From Sandaracinaceae bacterium (GTDB taxonomy: Bacteria; Myxococcota_A; Polyangia; Polyangiales; Houyiibacteriaceae), in the NCBI GenBank assembly GCA_020633075.1, contig JACKEI010000003.1, positions 62,001 to 126,000 of the forward strand: a DNA stretch of 64,000 bases. The letters are read 5' to 3'. The first letter of the stretch is position 1; each line of letters begins with the position of its first letter. The notes beneath the pieces are model-generated. The model did no database searches and was not told where the DNA came from. It saw only the letters and a list, made by a program, of their open reading frames with translations. A program made the translations under genes and the position numbers. Below are positions 7,980 through 15,950 of the stretch, piece by piece.

Positions 7980-8185
7980 TGTCCTGTCTCACGACAATCA
8001 CCCGCTTGAGTCCCAGCACCACCAAGCGGTACGCGGCGTGAGACGAGGCCCGCATCCGTGTCCCATCCCGCGTGCAGTTCCCGGCAGCGCACTGAGACAG
8101 GACACGCGTGCGGAGAGCGTCCCACGCACAAACGACGTGAGACGCGCCGCCAGGCGCGCGTCCCACGTCGGTTCATGGGGGTCTC
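7980..8185. repeat. Left-end subterminal repeats of the transposon
   Basis: No gene is present here. The stretch holds the terminal TGTCCTGTCTCA (7980-7991), its exact inverted copy TGAGACAGGACA (8093-8104), and further GTGAGAC / GTCCCAC pairs at 8038/8060 and 8137/8160. These are probable transposase binding sites at the end that lies downstream of the ATPase. Confidence 0.6.
8135..8168 (-). terminator. Hairpin after the transposon operon
   Basis: ACGTGAGACGCG (8135-8146) and CGCGCGTCCCACGT (8155-8168) can pair with one mismatch around an 8-base loop. This gives a very stable GC hairpin 18-50 bases beyond the ATPase stop. There is no U-run, so intrinsic termination is uncertain. The arms also coincide with the subterminal repeats, so the primary role may be protein binding. 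Confidence 0.4.
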
Positions 8186-9052
8186 TCAGGTGGGGGCGTC
8201 GCGTGTCTTGCCGCGGTAGAGGGGGTGGTCCTCGATTTGCTGCTGCATGAACTTACCGTCGATGTCGTCGCGGCCGCTGGCGGCGGCGGCGATGAGTCCG
8301 TGCAGGGCGAGCTGGTTGATGTGACGAGGCCTGCCCCGGCTGGCGACGAAGATGCGGCGAGCGGCGTCGTCGGAGATCAGGGCGGCGTCGACGTCGGCGC
8401 GCTGCAGGTGGAAGCGCAGGTAGTTGCGGGTGTCCTCAAGGGTGAAGGGCCGGAGGGCGTGCGCGTAGGCGATGCGGGACCGCAGGGACTCAAGCGATGA
8501 GGCTCGGAGGGTGCGCGTGATGTCGTCGGTGCCTGCGAGCAGGACGCTGAAGCGTTGCTCGCCGTCGAGGTCATGCGTGGTGAGGCGACGGATGGCGTCG
8601 AGGACAGGGGCGGAGAGGCCCTCGGCGTCGTCGATGAGGACGACTGGGTGCGGGCCGTTGGCGGCCTCAAAGGATGCGAGGTGGTCACGGGCGGCGTCGA
8701 ATAGGTCGGCGCCGTGCAGCCGCATCTGGAGGCCCAGGGCGCGGCTCATGGAGCGGAGGAACCCTGGGACGGTGCCGGGCAGGTAGCTGAACTGCACGAG
8801 GTGATAGCGGCGGGTGTCGAGGCCGGCGACGAAGCGGCGCAGGGTGATGCTCTTGCCCACGCCGCTCGCGCCGGAGACGCACGCGATGCCGCCGACTTCG
8901 AGCCACATGTCGAGCCCGGCGAGTAGTTCGCGCTGGCTGGTCGAGTCGTACATCAGCGCGGCCTTCATGGCCTTGTGGAATGGCGTGTTGGAGAATCCGA
9001 AGTGCGCACGGAGGCGCCGACGGTGAGCCTGCTCGGGAGTCGCGTCGGTCAT
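8186..9052 (-). CDS. Transposon AAA ATPase (TniB/MuB/ExeA-like)
   Basis: A 288-residue P-loop ATPase. Walker A is GASGVGKS (61-68) and Walker B is VVLIDDAEGL (137-146). A sensor/arginine-finger region follows (SRIAYAHALRPF), and then a small helical domain ending in GRPRHINQLALHGLIAAA, typical of the ExeA/TniB type. Such ATPases load onto target DNA, recruit and activate the partner transposase, and often confer target immunity. Its ATG overlaps the stop codon of the transposase gene by four bases (ATGA), so the two are translationally coupled. It is the last gene of the transposon operon. It could be mistaken for IstB of IS21, but the helical C-terminal domain and the partner favour the TniB-like group. 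Confidence 0.85.
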   Translation of the reverse strand: MTDATPEQAHRRRLRAHFGFSNTPFHKAMKAALMYDSTSQRELLAGLDMWLEVGGIACVSGASGVGKSITLRRFVAGLDTRRYHLVQFSYLPGTVPGFLRSMSRALGLQMRLHGADLFDAARDHLASFEAANGPHPVVLIDDAEGLSAPVLDAIRRLTTHDLDGEQRFSVLLAGTDDITRTLRASSLESLRSRIAYAHALRPFTLEDTRNYLRFHLQRADVDAALISDDAARRIFVASRGRPRHINQLALHGLIAAAASGRDDIDGKFMQQQIEDHPLYRGKTRDAPT

Positions 9053-10701
9053 GACCGTCCCTCCTCACGTGCGGCGCGGAGCGCCTCAATGTAGAGGCCG
9101 ACGTGGTGGTCGGGGCGCTCGCGTTCGAGCGTCCGGCCGAGGACGCGCTCAGCGAAGTCGAGCTCGAAGGGACCGTAGCGGCGGAGCAGCTCGCGGGCGG
9201 TGTCGTCGTCAAACGCGTCGGCGTCGAGGTGCTCACGAAGGAGCGCGAGGATTGCGCTATCGCGCTCCATGCGGACGGCCTCGTCGAGCGCCTCGGGGTC
9301 GGTCGCGATGTCGACCTCGTTCACACTGGGCGCGGTTCGCGTCGGGTGCTCGGCGATGAACTCGGCGCGCCGCTTCTCGACCAAGAAGCCGAGGTAGTCG
9401 GCCGCAGGTGTGGGCGCGTCCGCCGTTCCGGTCGTCGCGACGGCCTCGTCGTCGCTCTTGGTTTTTGCCTTGGGGCGTCGATGCTCTTGGACCTCGAAGG
9501 GACGGACGCGCTCCACGAATTCGCCTTCGTGGTGAACTTCAACTTCGTCGAGCACCTCCGGGTCGAAGTACACGGTGATGCGCCTCTTCGCGAGCTCAGC
9601 GCCGGCCTGGTAGCGCACACCGAGCAGCGAGAAGAGCCCAGACTTGTCGGGGGTGCGGTGCTCCTTCCACCGAAACGCGCGGCGGAGCTTGGCTTCATCG
9701 GCGTAGCGGATCGTGTCTGCGCCAGCGGTCCAGCGTTCAAGCGGCGTGCAGCCGATCTCCGAGTGCACCCGTCGGTTGTAGTCGTGGTCCGCCCACGCGA
9801 CGAACGCCTCGTTGAGCGCATCGAGCGTGGTCACGTTCGACGCGGCGAGCTCCGCGATGAACGAGCTGCGCAGCAGCCGATTGAACGCCTCGATCTTGCC
9901 GTGCCCCTCGGGGCGGTAGGCCTCGGTGTACACGATCGGCGCGATGCCCAGCTCCGCCACGATGTGTTGCATGTGCCCCGCCCGATACACCTTGCCGTTG
10001 TCGTAATAGACCCGGCGTGGGAGTCCTCTCTTCTGAAGGCTCCGACGCATGACGAGCTCAAGGTGTGGGAGCGCCTCCGCGAACGCGAACCGACCATGCA
10101 GCAAGAGTCGGCTGTGGTCGTCGAGGAACCCGTAGAACTTCGCGCGACGCGTCTTGCTCGTCGCCGGGTCCACGAGCCACGGGCCGTTCAGCATGTCCGA
10201 CTGCCAGAGGTCGTTTGGCGCGAGGGCCTCAAAGCGGTCGAGGTCCTTACGGTCGCTCTGGGACTTGGGCCGCGCGCTCATCCCGGCGCGCTGCAGCACG
10301 CGGTGGACGGTGCTCCGTCGCAGCACGCCGGGCGGGGCGAGCTGCATGGCCTCGGCGATACGGATCAGCTGGTCGAGCGACCGCTCGGGGACCTCATGCT
10401 TGAGCGAGAGGATGAGGTGGACCTGCTCGGCCGTGAGCGCGAGGGTGCCGCGGGCCGGGCGCGTCTTGTCGCGCAGCGCGTCGACGCCGCCTCCCCGGTA
10501 GCGACGCACCCATGCGCGGAGCGTCTCGGCGCTGACCGTCATCGGCACGCCGTCGGGGTCGTGCCACGACTTGCTCGCGAGGTGCTCGAGCATCGCCCGG
10601 CGCTGTCCGCGTGGCGGGCTCATGGCGAGGTAGGGGCTGATCATCTGGTAGCGCAGCAGCGCCATCTCGTGGCGCCGGTCGCGCGTCTCGTCGTCGGCCA
10701 T
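9049..10701 (-). CDS. DDE transposase of the rnk-inserted transposon
   Basis: The 550-residue protein has an N-terminal pair of helix-turn-helix regions (SAETLRAWVRRYRGGGVDAL, 57-76, and RSTVHRVLQRAGM, 129-141). A retroviral-integrase-fold core follows, with the catalytic triad aspartate 169 (WQSDML), aspartate 234 (VYYDNGKVY) and glutamate 271 (GHGKIEAFNR); the 36-residue D-E spacing is canonical. Next comes a Mu-C-like beta-barrel (about 350-410) and a helical C-terminal tail (about 430-550) that probably contacts the ATPase. It cuts the transposon ends and joins them to target DNA. The 6-bp duplication seen around the element is slightly longer than the 5 bp of Mu and Tn7. Confidence 0.9.
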   Translation of the reverse strand: MADDETRDRRHEMALLRYQMISPYLAMSPPRGQRRAMLEHLASKSWHDPDGVPMTVSAETLRAWVRRYRGGGVDALRDKTRPARGTLALTAEQVHLILSLKHEVPERSLDQLIRIAEAMQLAPPGVLRRSTVHRVLQRAGMSARPKSQSDRKDLDRFEALAPNDLWQSDMLNGPWLVDPATSKTRRAKFYGFLDDHSRLLLHGRFAFAEALPHLELVMRRSLQKRGLPRRVYYDNGKVYRAGHMQHIVAELGIAPIVYTEAYRPEGHGKIEAFNRLLRSSFIAELAASNVTTLDALNEAFVAWADHDYNRRVHSEIGCTPLERWTAGADTIRYADEAKLRRAFRWKEHRTPDKSGLFSLLGVRYQAGAELAKRRITVYFDPEVLDEVEVHHEGEFVERVRPFEVQEHRRPKAKTKSDDEAVATTGTADAPTPAADYLGFLVEKRRAEFIAEHPTRTAPSVNEVDIATDPEALDEAVRMERDSAILALLREHLDADAFDDDTARELLRRYGPFELDFAERVLGRTLERERPDHHVGLYIEALRAAREEGRS

Positions 10702-10852
10702 CGGGGCCTCCTTTCGGGGTGAAGGAGGTCAGCCTCACAGCGCACGGCGGTCTGCACGACGACACACTCTGTGGGTCGTTGTAGTGACCTGGGCTTGCAG
10801 AACCCCCGGACGCAGTCCTACCCTCGCAACCGGAAGCGGTCCTTCTGGCACG

Positions 10853-11533
10853 TCAAATCAACCACGGCTGGTCAGGGTCAGGCTGCCTCCTTCGAGCCTC
10901 GGCCATGAGGAGTGAGACAGGTATCGTCAGCGCGAAAGCGCTCTGGATGGCGAGGTCGAGCCCAGACTGCAGTGCTAGTGCAGCTTCCGGGTCGGCCCAC
11001 CGTCGCTGGTCCGCTGGCGGCGAACGGCCACCTCCCAGATGGCTCTCCCATGACCGGGGCTCACTTATGTCGATGAGCGCGTGGCGCACCGCGTGCGCCG
11101 TCGCCGCCCCCAGCGGCTGCGCGCGCGTCATCCAGCGCTGCACCGTGCGTGGCGATGGACACGCTGCCAGCGCTTCGTGCGGCACATCGTGCGTGTGCAC
11201 GCCTTGCTGCGAGCGCAGCCACCCCCACAGCGACAGCGTCACGACCAGGCTACAGAACCACACCGAGGCGCAGTCATCTGGCGGTCGGCTGTGGCACGTC
11301 TCGTTCGTGCCCTTCCGGCGCCAGCGCTGCTTGTAGAAGACCACGCGCTGCAGGGCTCCGCCCCGCAGCGTCAGCAGGATCCGCTGCATCAGCCCGTGCC
11401 CCTCCCAACCGGGCCCCGGGCGCACCCCTCGATACACCCGCCGCCCGTCCGCCTCCAACGCGTACAGCGACGTCGAGCTCATCAGCCCATAGAGCAACGC
11501 GGACCACTTCGACGGGAGCGGCATCTCGCTCAT
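10853..11533 (-). CDS. Transposon passenger protein of unknown function
   Basis: A 226-residue protein from the ATG at 11533; a GTG directly before it is an alternative start. It lies between the right transposon end and the transposase, reading the same way. One segment looks like a helix-turn-helix (CPSPRTVQRWMTRAQPLG, about 130-147), preceded by a hydrophobic stretch (VWFCSLVVTLSLWGWL). Scattered cysteines and histidines (ETCHSRPPDDC, GVHTHDVPHEALAAC) might bind a metal. A DNA-binding regulator or an accessory transposition factor is conceivable, but no family is recognised. No Shine-Dalgarno sequence is visible. Confidence 0.6.
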   Translation of the reverse strand: MSEMPLPSKWSALLYGLMSSTSLYALEADGRRVYRGVRPGPGWEGHGLMQRILLTLRGGALQRVVFYKQRWRRKGTNETCHSRPPDDCASVWFCSLVVTLSLWGWLRSQQGVHTHDVPHEALAACPSPRTVQRWMTRAQPLGAATAHAVRHALIDISEPRSWESHLGGGRSPPADQRRWADPEAALALQSGLDLAIQSAFALTIPVSLLMAEARRRQPDPDQPWLI

Positions 11534-11553
11534 CACTACCGGTGTGCACCGAA

Positions 11554-11618
11554 GAGACGCGGGACGCGATCCGCGGACAGACGGCTACGCCAGCGGACTG
11601 GTTACGCGGGACCGGACA
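11554..11618. repeat. Right-end terminal and subterminal repeats
   Basis: Reading inward on the minus strand, the end begins TGTCCGGTCCCGCGT and a second GTCCCGCGT follows 47 bases on (11557-11565). The motif matches the left-end GTCCCACG copies, so these are likely transposase binding sites. They also overlap the region where the passenger gene's promoter should be. Confidence 0.6.
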
Positions 11619-11624
11619 CCTTGC
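11619..11624. repeat. 6-bp target-site duplication, right copy
   Basis: CCTTGC directly follows the right transposon end and matches 7974-7979. Confidence 0.8.
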
Positions 11625-11823
11625 CGCTGGCTTCGTCGGCGAAGCGCACCACCGAGTTCATCGTTACGAGGTCGGCCGGCACGGACGGAGCGTCGATGAT
11701 CTCAGCGCGCGCCACCTGCGCCCGTAGAGGGTCCAGCTCCCAACGCTCACCAGCGCGCTCGAGGAGCTGCGTGAGCCGCGTGTGGTCGAAACGGGTGAGG
11801 ACGACGCGTGGAAGGCGGCTCAT
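11619..11823 (-). pseudogene. rnk: 5' half of rnk-like gene, split by a transposon
   Basis: From the ATG at 11823 this encodes MSRLPRVVLTRFDHTRL, then AEIIDAPSVPADLVTMNS and VVRFADEASGK: the N-terminal helical half and linker of an Rnk-type protein, where VTMNS is the family motif. After lysine 68 the frame enters transposon sequence and stops five codons later (VSGPA). The remaining half lies at 7774-7979. Proteins of this kind bind RNA polymerase's secondary channel region in the manner of Gre factors. The split product would lack the C-terminal GreA-like domain, so the gene should be inactive. Confidence 0.85.
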
Positions 11824-11907
11824 GGCAGGATGGTGCGAGGGTTGAGGCGAGCGTCAAGGCAGCCCCCAGGAGCAGGCGCATGTGCGCGTCCTCTTCGGGG
11901 GGCGAGC

Positions 11908-12630
11908 TCAGAACGAAAGAGACGCACCCAGCCGAACGGTCGCTTGGAGGAAGCCCACGCGCTGGTACACCACGTCGAAGGTCTCTTCGCCAGCGAGGTA
12001 GGCGTTGGCACGCACGCCGGCCTCGACGAAGGCGCCGAAGCGCTCCGTGAAGAGCACGTCGACCCCGCCCACCGCGCCGAGCGCCAGACCGAAGCGCGCC
12101 TCGTTCCGCGTCCCCGCATCAGCCCGCGCGACGCTCATGCCCACCGGCGCACCCACATAGAGATCCACGTGCGTACCCTGCACCACCAAGGGGGCACGGA
12201 TCTTAAGCCACGCCCCCAGGCTGAGCACCGTGGTGCGCCCGCGCGTGGCCCCCGAGGCGGCGGGCTCCAAGAGCACGAACTCGAGCCCGGCGTAGTCGAT
12301 GAAGACGCCGATCGCGATGTAGGGCCCAGTCGAGAGCTCGAGCCGACCCCCCAGCGTGAACGCGGGCCCCATGCTGTAGCGCTCACTTGTGGACTCGCGC
12401 ACGCGCCGCTCCCGCCCCGCGAAGTTGGCGCCGGCGTACAGCGACGCGCGCAGGTCCGAGCGCTGTCCCGGCCTGCGCAGCGGCGCCGACCCGGACGCCT
12501 CCGGGAACGGCTGGTATCCGGGGTACGGGGTGGGACTCTGCCCGAGCGCGACCGACGGCACGCACAGCGCCGCCGTCAGTGCCATCACCGCCGCGACCCT
12601 CACGCCTCTGCTCCGCGTCCCTGCGTTCAT
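11908..12630 (-). CDS. Secreted beta-barrel-like outer-membrane protein
   Basis: The 240-residue protein starts with a Sec signal (hydrophobic residues 12-28, probable cleavage after VALG or ALGQ). The mature chain alternates glycine-rich and hydrophobic strands (LRASLYAGANFAG, YIAIGVFIDYAGLEFVLL, VDLYVGAPVGM) and ends ATVRLGASLSF. The terminal phenylalanine and its pattern resemble an outer-membrane barrel insertion signal. It is probably a small 8-10-strand barrel. No specific function is recognised. A -10-like CATGCT lies 9 nt before the ATG. Confidence 0.65.
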   Translation of the reverse strand: MNAGTRSRGVRVAAVMALTAALCVPSVALGQSPTPYPGYQPFPEASGSAPLRRPGQRSDLRASLYAGANFAGRERRVRESTSERYSMGPAFTLGGRLELSTGPYIAIGVFIDYAGLEFVLLEPAASGATRGRTTVLSLGAWLKIRAPLVVQGTHVDLYVGAPVGMSVARADAGTRNEARFGLALGAVGGVDVLFTERFGAFVEAGVRANAYLAGEETFDVVYQRVGFLQATVRLGASLSF

Positions 12631-12707
12631 CTGGCCCCGAGCATGACACGCGGAGCCTGGGTCGCACTCCGACGCGGGTGGCCGCCAGAGCGAGCGCGCG
12701 CGTGTGC

Positions 12708-13361
12708 CTACTTGGGCGCCTTCACGGTACGCAGGTACGGGAGCACGACGTTGACGTCACCGAAGCGCGTCTTGGCGTCGTCGGTCGACACGGCGAGGGA
12801 CACGATGACGTCCTGGCCCGGGACCCAGTTCGCGGGGGTCGCGAACGGCGCCCCGTCGGTGGCTTGGACCGCGTCCAGGGCGCGCAGGATCTCGGCGAAG
12901 TTGCGGCCCACCGACATGGGGTAGGTCATCATCAGCCGCACCTTCTTGTCGGGTCCGATGATGAACACCGTCCGCACGGTCGCGCTGTGGGCCGGCGTCC
13001 GACCGTCGGGCAAGTAGGCGTCGGCCGGCAGCATGTCGTAGAGCTTCGCCACGGTGAGCGACTGGTCATCGATGATGGGGAAGTTGGCGGTCGTGCCGGC
13101 GAACTTCTCGATGTCGAGCTTCCACTTCTTGTGCTCCTCGACGCTGTCGACGGAGACGCCGATGACCTTGGTGTTGCGCTTCGCGAACTCACCGGCGAGT
13201 TGCGCGACGGCTCCGAACTCCGTGGTGCAGACCGGCGTGAAGTCCTTCGGGTGTGAGAACAAGATGGCGTAGCTGTTACCGATCCACGCGTGCAGGCTGA
13301 TCTTGCCTTCGGTGGAGTCCACGGTGAAGTCGGGGGCGATGTCGTTGATGCGCAGAGACAT
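12708..13361 (-). CDS. 1-Cys peroxiredoxin (Prx6 type)
   Basis: This 217-residue thiol peroxidase reduces H2O2, organic peroxides and peroxynitrite. The peroxidatic cysteine is residue 45 in the PxxxTxxC motif HPKDFTPVC. The long C-terminal domain (DGAPFATPANWVPGQDVIVS) is typical of the Prx6/1-Cys branch, and no resolving cysteine is evident. The length matches the family (210-225). It is cytoplasmic and monocistronic. An electron donor is not encoded nearby. Confidence 0.9.
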   Translation of the reverse strand: MSLRINDIAPDFTVDSTEGKISLHAWIGNSYAILFSHPKDFTPVCTTEFGAVAQLAGEFAKRNTKVIGVSVDSVEEHKKWKLDIEKFAGTTANFPIIDDQSLTVAKLYDMLPADAYLPDGRTPAHSATVRTVFIIGPDKKVRLMMTYPMSVGRNFAEILRALDAVQATDGAPFATPANWVPGQDVIVSLAVSTDDAKTRFGDVNVVLPYLRTVKAPK

Positions 13362-13553
13362 GAGGGTTTCCTTCGGGAATCGTGAGCCATGAGAGCCGGC
13401 ATGACAGCCCGGCGGCAGCGATGAGGGTCGCGAACGAGCGCGGGGGTCGCGCGTGCGGTAGTTGATATCAGGTTGGCAGCCGGGGTGCCTAGCCCCCGAT
13501 GGGGGCGCCGCGGGGTGGGGCCCGGGCGAGACCCGCGCGCTGCGGTGTCCAGA
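13362..13553. other. Intergenic region between the peroxiredoxin gene and the tailed exported protein
   Basis: These 192 bases hold the peroxiredoxin promoter region at the left (GGAAACC just before its start). There is also a GC-rich stretch with short inverted repeats near 13497-13531 (CCCCCGATGGGGG) that may act as a terminator for one of the flanking genes. No gene is seen. Confidence 0.3.
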
Positions 13554-14492
13554 CTAGGCGCGCGCGCCGCGGCGCCGGGTGAGCAGGAGCAGACTCACTC
13601 CGGCGAGCGCGAGCAGGCGTGGCACGGGCGACGCCCTCTGTGCGGCCGGGCCCGCCGCGCACGCCGGGCTGCTCGGGCAACCATCGGGCACGGTGCTGGC
13701 TGCGGAGAGCATGCTGACGTTGCCGACATAGTCCATCGCCACGACCTGATAGCTGCCGGGCACGTCGACCTCGCCCACCTCACCGCTGCAGCGCATCGCA
13801 CGAAAGGGGAAGGGGGTGGGGTGCAGCTCGTTTCCCTGTGCTCCCTCGTGCACCAAGAAGTAGCCCGCGATGCCTCCGTCATCGCTCGCGACCCAGCCTG
13901 TGTCTTCGGCGTGGACCGACAGGTACGTTCCCCGGGGCCCGCCGGCGCAGCTGCTGCCCTCGATCCGCACGAGCTCGCTGAAGGAGAAGACGGCCTGACC
14001 CTCCCCGATGGTGGGCGACGTCACGTCCACCAAGCTGCCCGTCTGGAATGAGGTCAGCGCCACGGGGCCGTCGTCCAGCGCGTCGCCGTAGCAGTCGCTC
14101 GTGATGTAGCCGGGAGGTACCCACGAGCAGTAGGTCGCACGCGGCACGCGGACCTCGTACAGCGTGTCCGCCTGGAGAGCATCGACGGGGGCTCCCACGA
14201 AGTAGGGCCGGTCCGGGTGCCGCGCGAGCGTCAGCGTCGTCCCCGCCTCGCCGCCTATCGAGAGCTCGACGTCCAGTGTGCTCTCCGCCCGGCTGTCCAC
14301 GGCCACCTGGATGAGCGCGTTGACCGGCACGTCCCGCGCATCCACACGAGGGATCGTGTCTGGACCGTCGTAGAACGGCCCGCTACAGGCCCGTCCAGCC
14401 GCTGGCGCGAGCCACGTGCTGACCGCCAGCAGGCACCCGAGCGCGAGCTGTCTCGACGCACACGACCGCGCTTCCCTCGATAATCCAAGCAT
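13554..14492 (-). CDS. Exported protein with MYXO-CTERM-like tail
   Basis: A 312-residue protein with an N-terminal signal (about 14-33) and a cysteine-bearing mature domain with Ig-like strands (ALTSFQTGSLVDVTSP, SYQVVAMDYVGN). At the C-terminus comes a low-complexity region (CPSSPACAAGPAAQ), a hydrophobic segment (PRLLALAGVSLLLL) and a basic end (TRRRGARA). That tripartite end resembles the MYXO-CTERM sorting signal, which myxobacteria use to anchor proteins at the cell surface. Even cysteine spacing suggests disulphides. The ligand or role is unknown. Confidence 0.65.
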   Translation of the reverse strand: MLGLSREARSCASRQLALGCLLAVSTWLAPAAGRACSGPFYDGPDTIPRVDARDVPVNALIQVAVDSRAESTLDVELSIGGEAGTTLTLARHPDRPYFVGAPVDALQADTLYEVRVPRATYCSWVPPGYITSDCYGDALDDGPVALTSFQTGSLVDVTSPTIGEGQAVFSFSELVRIEGSSCAGGPRGTYLSVHAEDTGWVASDDGGIAGYFLVHEGAQGNELHPTPFPFRAMRCSGEVGEVDVPGSYQVVAMDYVGNVSMLSAASTVPDGCPSSPACAAGPAAQRASPVPRLLALAGVSLLLLTRRRGARA

Positions 14493-14673
14493 GACGAAAG
14501 GCTAGTGCGTGACTCAGGAGCGGCGCAAGCCCTGGTTCGTCCGGAGGGCCGCTTGCTTCGCGGCCCCTCCTCGGCCTGCGTCGGGACGTCTCGTCCCGTC
14601 TTGCGTGCGACCCTTCGTTCTACACCATCCCCTTGCGCCTATCCTGAACCACGCTCTACGCGCCAGGTTGCTC

Positions 14674-15471
14674 ATGCTGCTGCTCCCGCCCGTCGTCATC
14701 GCCGCCGCCATCTACGGCTACATAGGCGCCATCGCCGCCCTCTCCGTGCTCCTCGGCTGGCGCTGGTGGTTCGACGGCCGCTTCTCGCTGCGCAAGTTCT
14801 ACGGGCTGATGGGCTGGGTCCCCGTGTGCTTCGCGCTGCTCGCGGTGTTCTCGGGCGGGCGTTACCTGGCGCTGTTCTTCGCCGCGGCATGCGCCGGCAT
14901 CGCAGGCGAGCTGCTGGTGTCACACGCCTATCACCGCTTCCTCGGTGGGCCGGTCTGGACCTACAGCTACGGCGCGCGGTCGAGCGGCTACACCAGCACG
15001 CTCAACGTGCTGCCCTGGGCCTTTGGCGGCCTGCTGTTCCAGCAGCTCGGACTGGTGGCGGGCCTCGCGTGGCCGACAACGGCGCCGGTTGGTCAGGTCA
15101 TCGCTGTCAGCGGCGCAGCGCTGGGCGCGGGCTGTCTCGCGCTCTGGCCTCTGCGGCGCTTCACGGCGGCTGCGGCGGGGCGCTTCTCCATCGCCGCGTT
15201 TGCACTCTTCTGTGCGCCCATCGGGGTCGTGGCGCTGGCGCTCACCGCGCTGTGCGGGCCGCGCTACGGGCTACTGATGCTCGCCTTCTCGCCGCTGGGC
15301 TTCATCACGGAGTACGCCTACGGGCGCATCATGAGTCTCTTCTTCGAGGAGCCCCTCTGGCGCTATCAGCACCTCCGCATCGACCACGGGCACACGAGCT
15401 TCGTCACGCTGCCTCTGTGGGCGCTCGGCGGCCTCTACTTCTATCTGGTGGCCGGGCTCATCGGTCTCTGA
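14674..15471 (+). CDS. Polytopic membrane protein of unknown function
   Basis: The protein has about 265 residues from the ATG at 14674; an ATG at 14509 would add a poor-quality N-terminus. It has about seven hydrophobic segments starting at residue 2 (LLLPPVVIAAAIYGYIG). Conserved-looking polar loops are SHAYHRFLGGPVWTYSYGAR and EEPLWRYQHLRIDHGHTS; their histidines could form a site near the membrane. This combination is reminiscent of the CmpB-type putative ABC transporter family, but I cannot assign it firmly. It starts a plus-strand pair with the gene at 15564. Confidence 0.6.
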   Translation: MLLLPPVVIAAAIYGYIGAIAALSVLLGWRWWFDGRFSLRKFYGLMGWVPVCFALLAVFSGGRYLALFFAAACAGIAGELLVSHAYHRFLGGPVWTYSYGARSSGYTSTLNVLPWAFGGLLFQQLGLVAGLAWPTTAPVGQVIAVSGAALGAGCLALWPLRRFTAAAAGRFSIAAFALFCAPIGVVALALTALCGPRYGLLMLAFSPLGFITEYAYGRIMSLFFEEPLWRYQHLRIDHGHTSFVTLPLWALGGLYFYLVAGLIGL

Positions 15472-15563
15472 GCGGCTCGCGGCTTCGGACATGGTGGACG
15501 CGCGGCAGGTCGCCGCAAGCTCGCGCTTGGCGTTGCGCGAGCGCCCGTGGTCTGCTCGATGTC

Positions 15564-15932
15564 ATGAAGTCCACGACCAGCAGGCTCGTTCACGCGCTCA
15601 TCACGAACCTTCAGCGTGTCTGCGCGAAGCTGCCCGGCTCCGAGGAGTACGTCATGGTCCACCACCCCGCGTTCCGCGTCGGGAAGAAGCCGTTCGTCAT
15701 CGTAGGCATGGAGGAGGCGAGCAAGGGCGCCACCGTCTCGGTGAACCTGGGCCGCGAGGCGCAGGTGGCCCTGCTGGACGACGAGCGCTTCAGCCGAACC
15801 CCCTACATCGGTCAGCACGGCTGGGTGACGGTCGCCAGTGAACGGCTGTCGGAGGGAGAGCTCGAGTCGCTGGTGCTGGACAGCTGGCGTCGCGTGGCCG
15901 GGAAGAAGCGTCTGGCGCAGCTGGCGCCGTGA
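15564..15932 (+). CDS. MmcQ/YjbR-family protein
   Basis: The 122-residue protein fits the MmcQ/YjbR fold (a small CyaY-like DNA-binding-type domain). It has PGSEEYVMVHHPAFRVGKK (24-42), then KPFVIVGMEEASKGATVSVN and the C-terminal LESLVLDSWRRVAGKK. Family members are widespread and mostly uncharacterised; a nucleic-acid-binding role has been proposed. The gene ends 18 bases before the stop of the convergent uup gene. Confidence 0.75.
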   Translation: MKSTTSRLVHALITNLQRVCAKLPGSEEYVMVHHPAFRVGKKPFVIVGMEEASKGATVSVNLGREAQVALLDDERFSRTPYIGQHGWVTVASERLSEGELESLVLDSWRRVAGKKRLAQLAP

Positions 15933-15950
15933 GCTCCGCTTCCCTCGCCA

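Larger units (their letters stand above)
7980..11618 (-). mobile_element. 3.6-kb DDE/AAA transposon inserted in rnk
   Basis: The element is 3639 bp with ends TGTCCTGTCTCACGAC (left) and TGTCCGGTCCCGCGTA (right, reverse strand), which match at 12 of the first 16 positions. CCTTGC is duplicated on both sides. It carries, in one direction, an unknown gene (11533-10853), a DDE transposase (10701-9049) and an AAA ATPase that overlaps it (9052-8186). Transposase-ATPase pairs with several binding sites inside each end are typical of the Mu/Tn7/Tn5053-like class. Both ends here hold repeats of GTCYCRCG: near 7986, 8060, 8119 and 8160 on the left, and 11557-11565 and 11604-11612 on the right. All genes look intact, so it may still be mobile. 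Confidence 0.85.

Noticed and set aside
10913..10921. TGAGACAGG inside the passenger gene, matching the transposon's subterminal repeat
   Set aside because: A single nine-base match lying within a coding region and away from the ends; likely chance.
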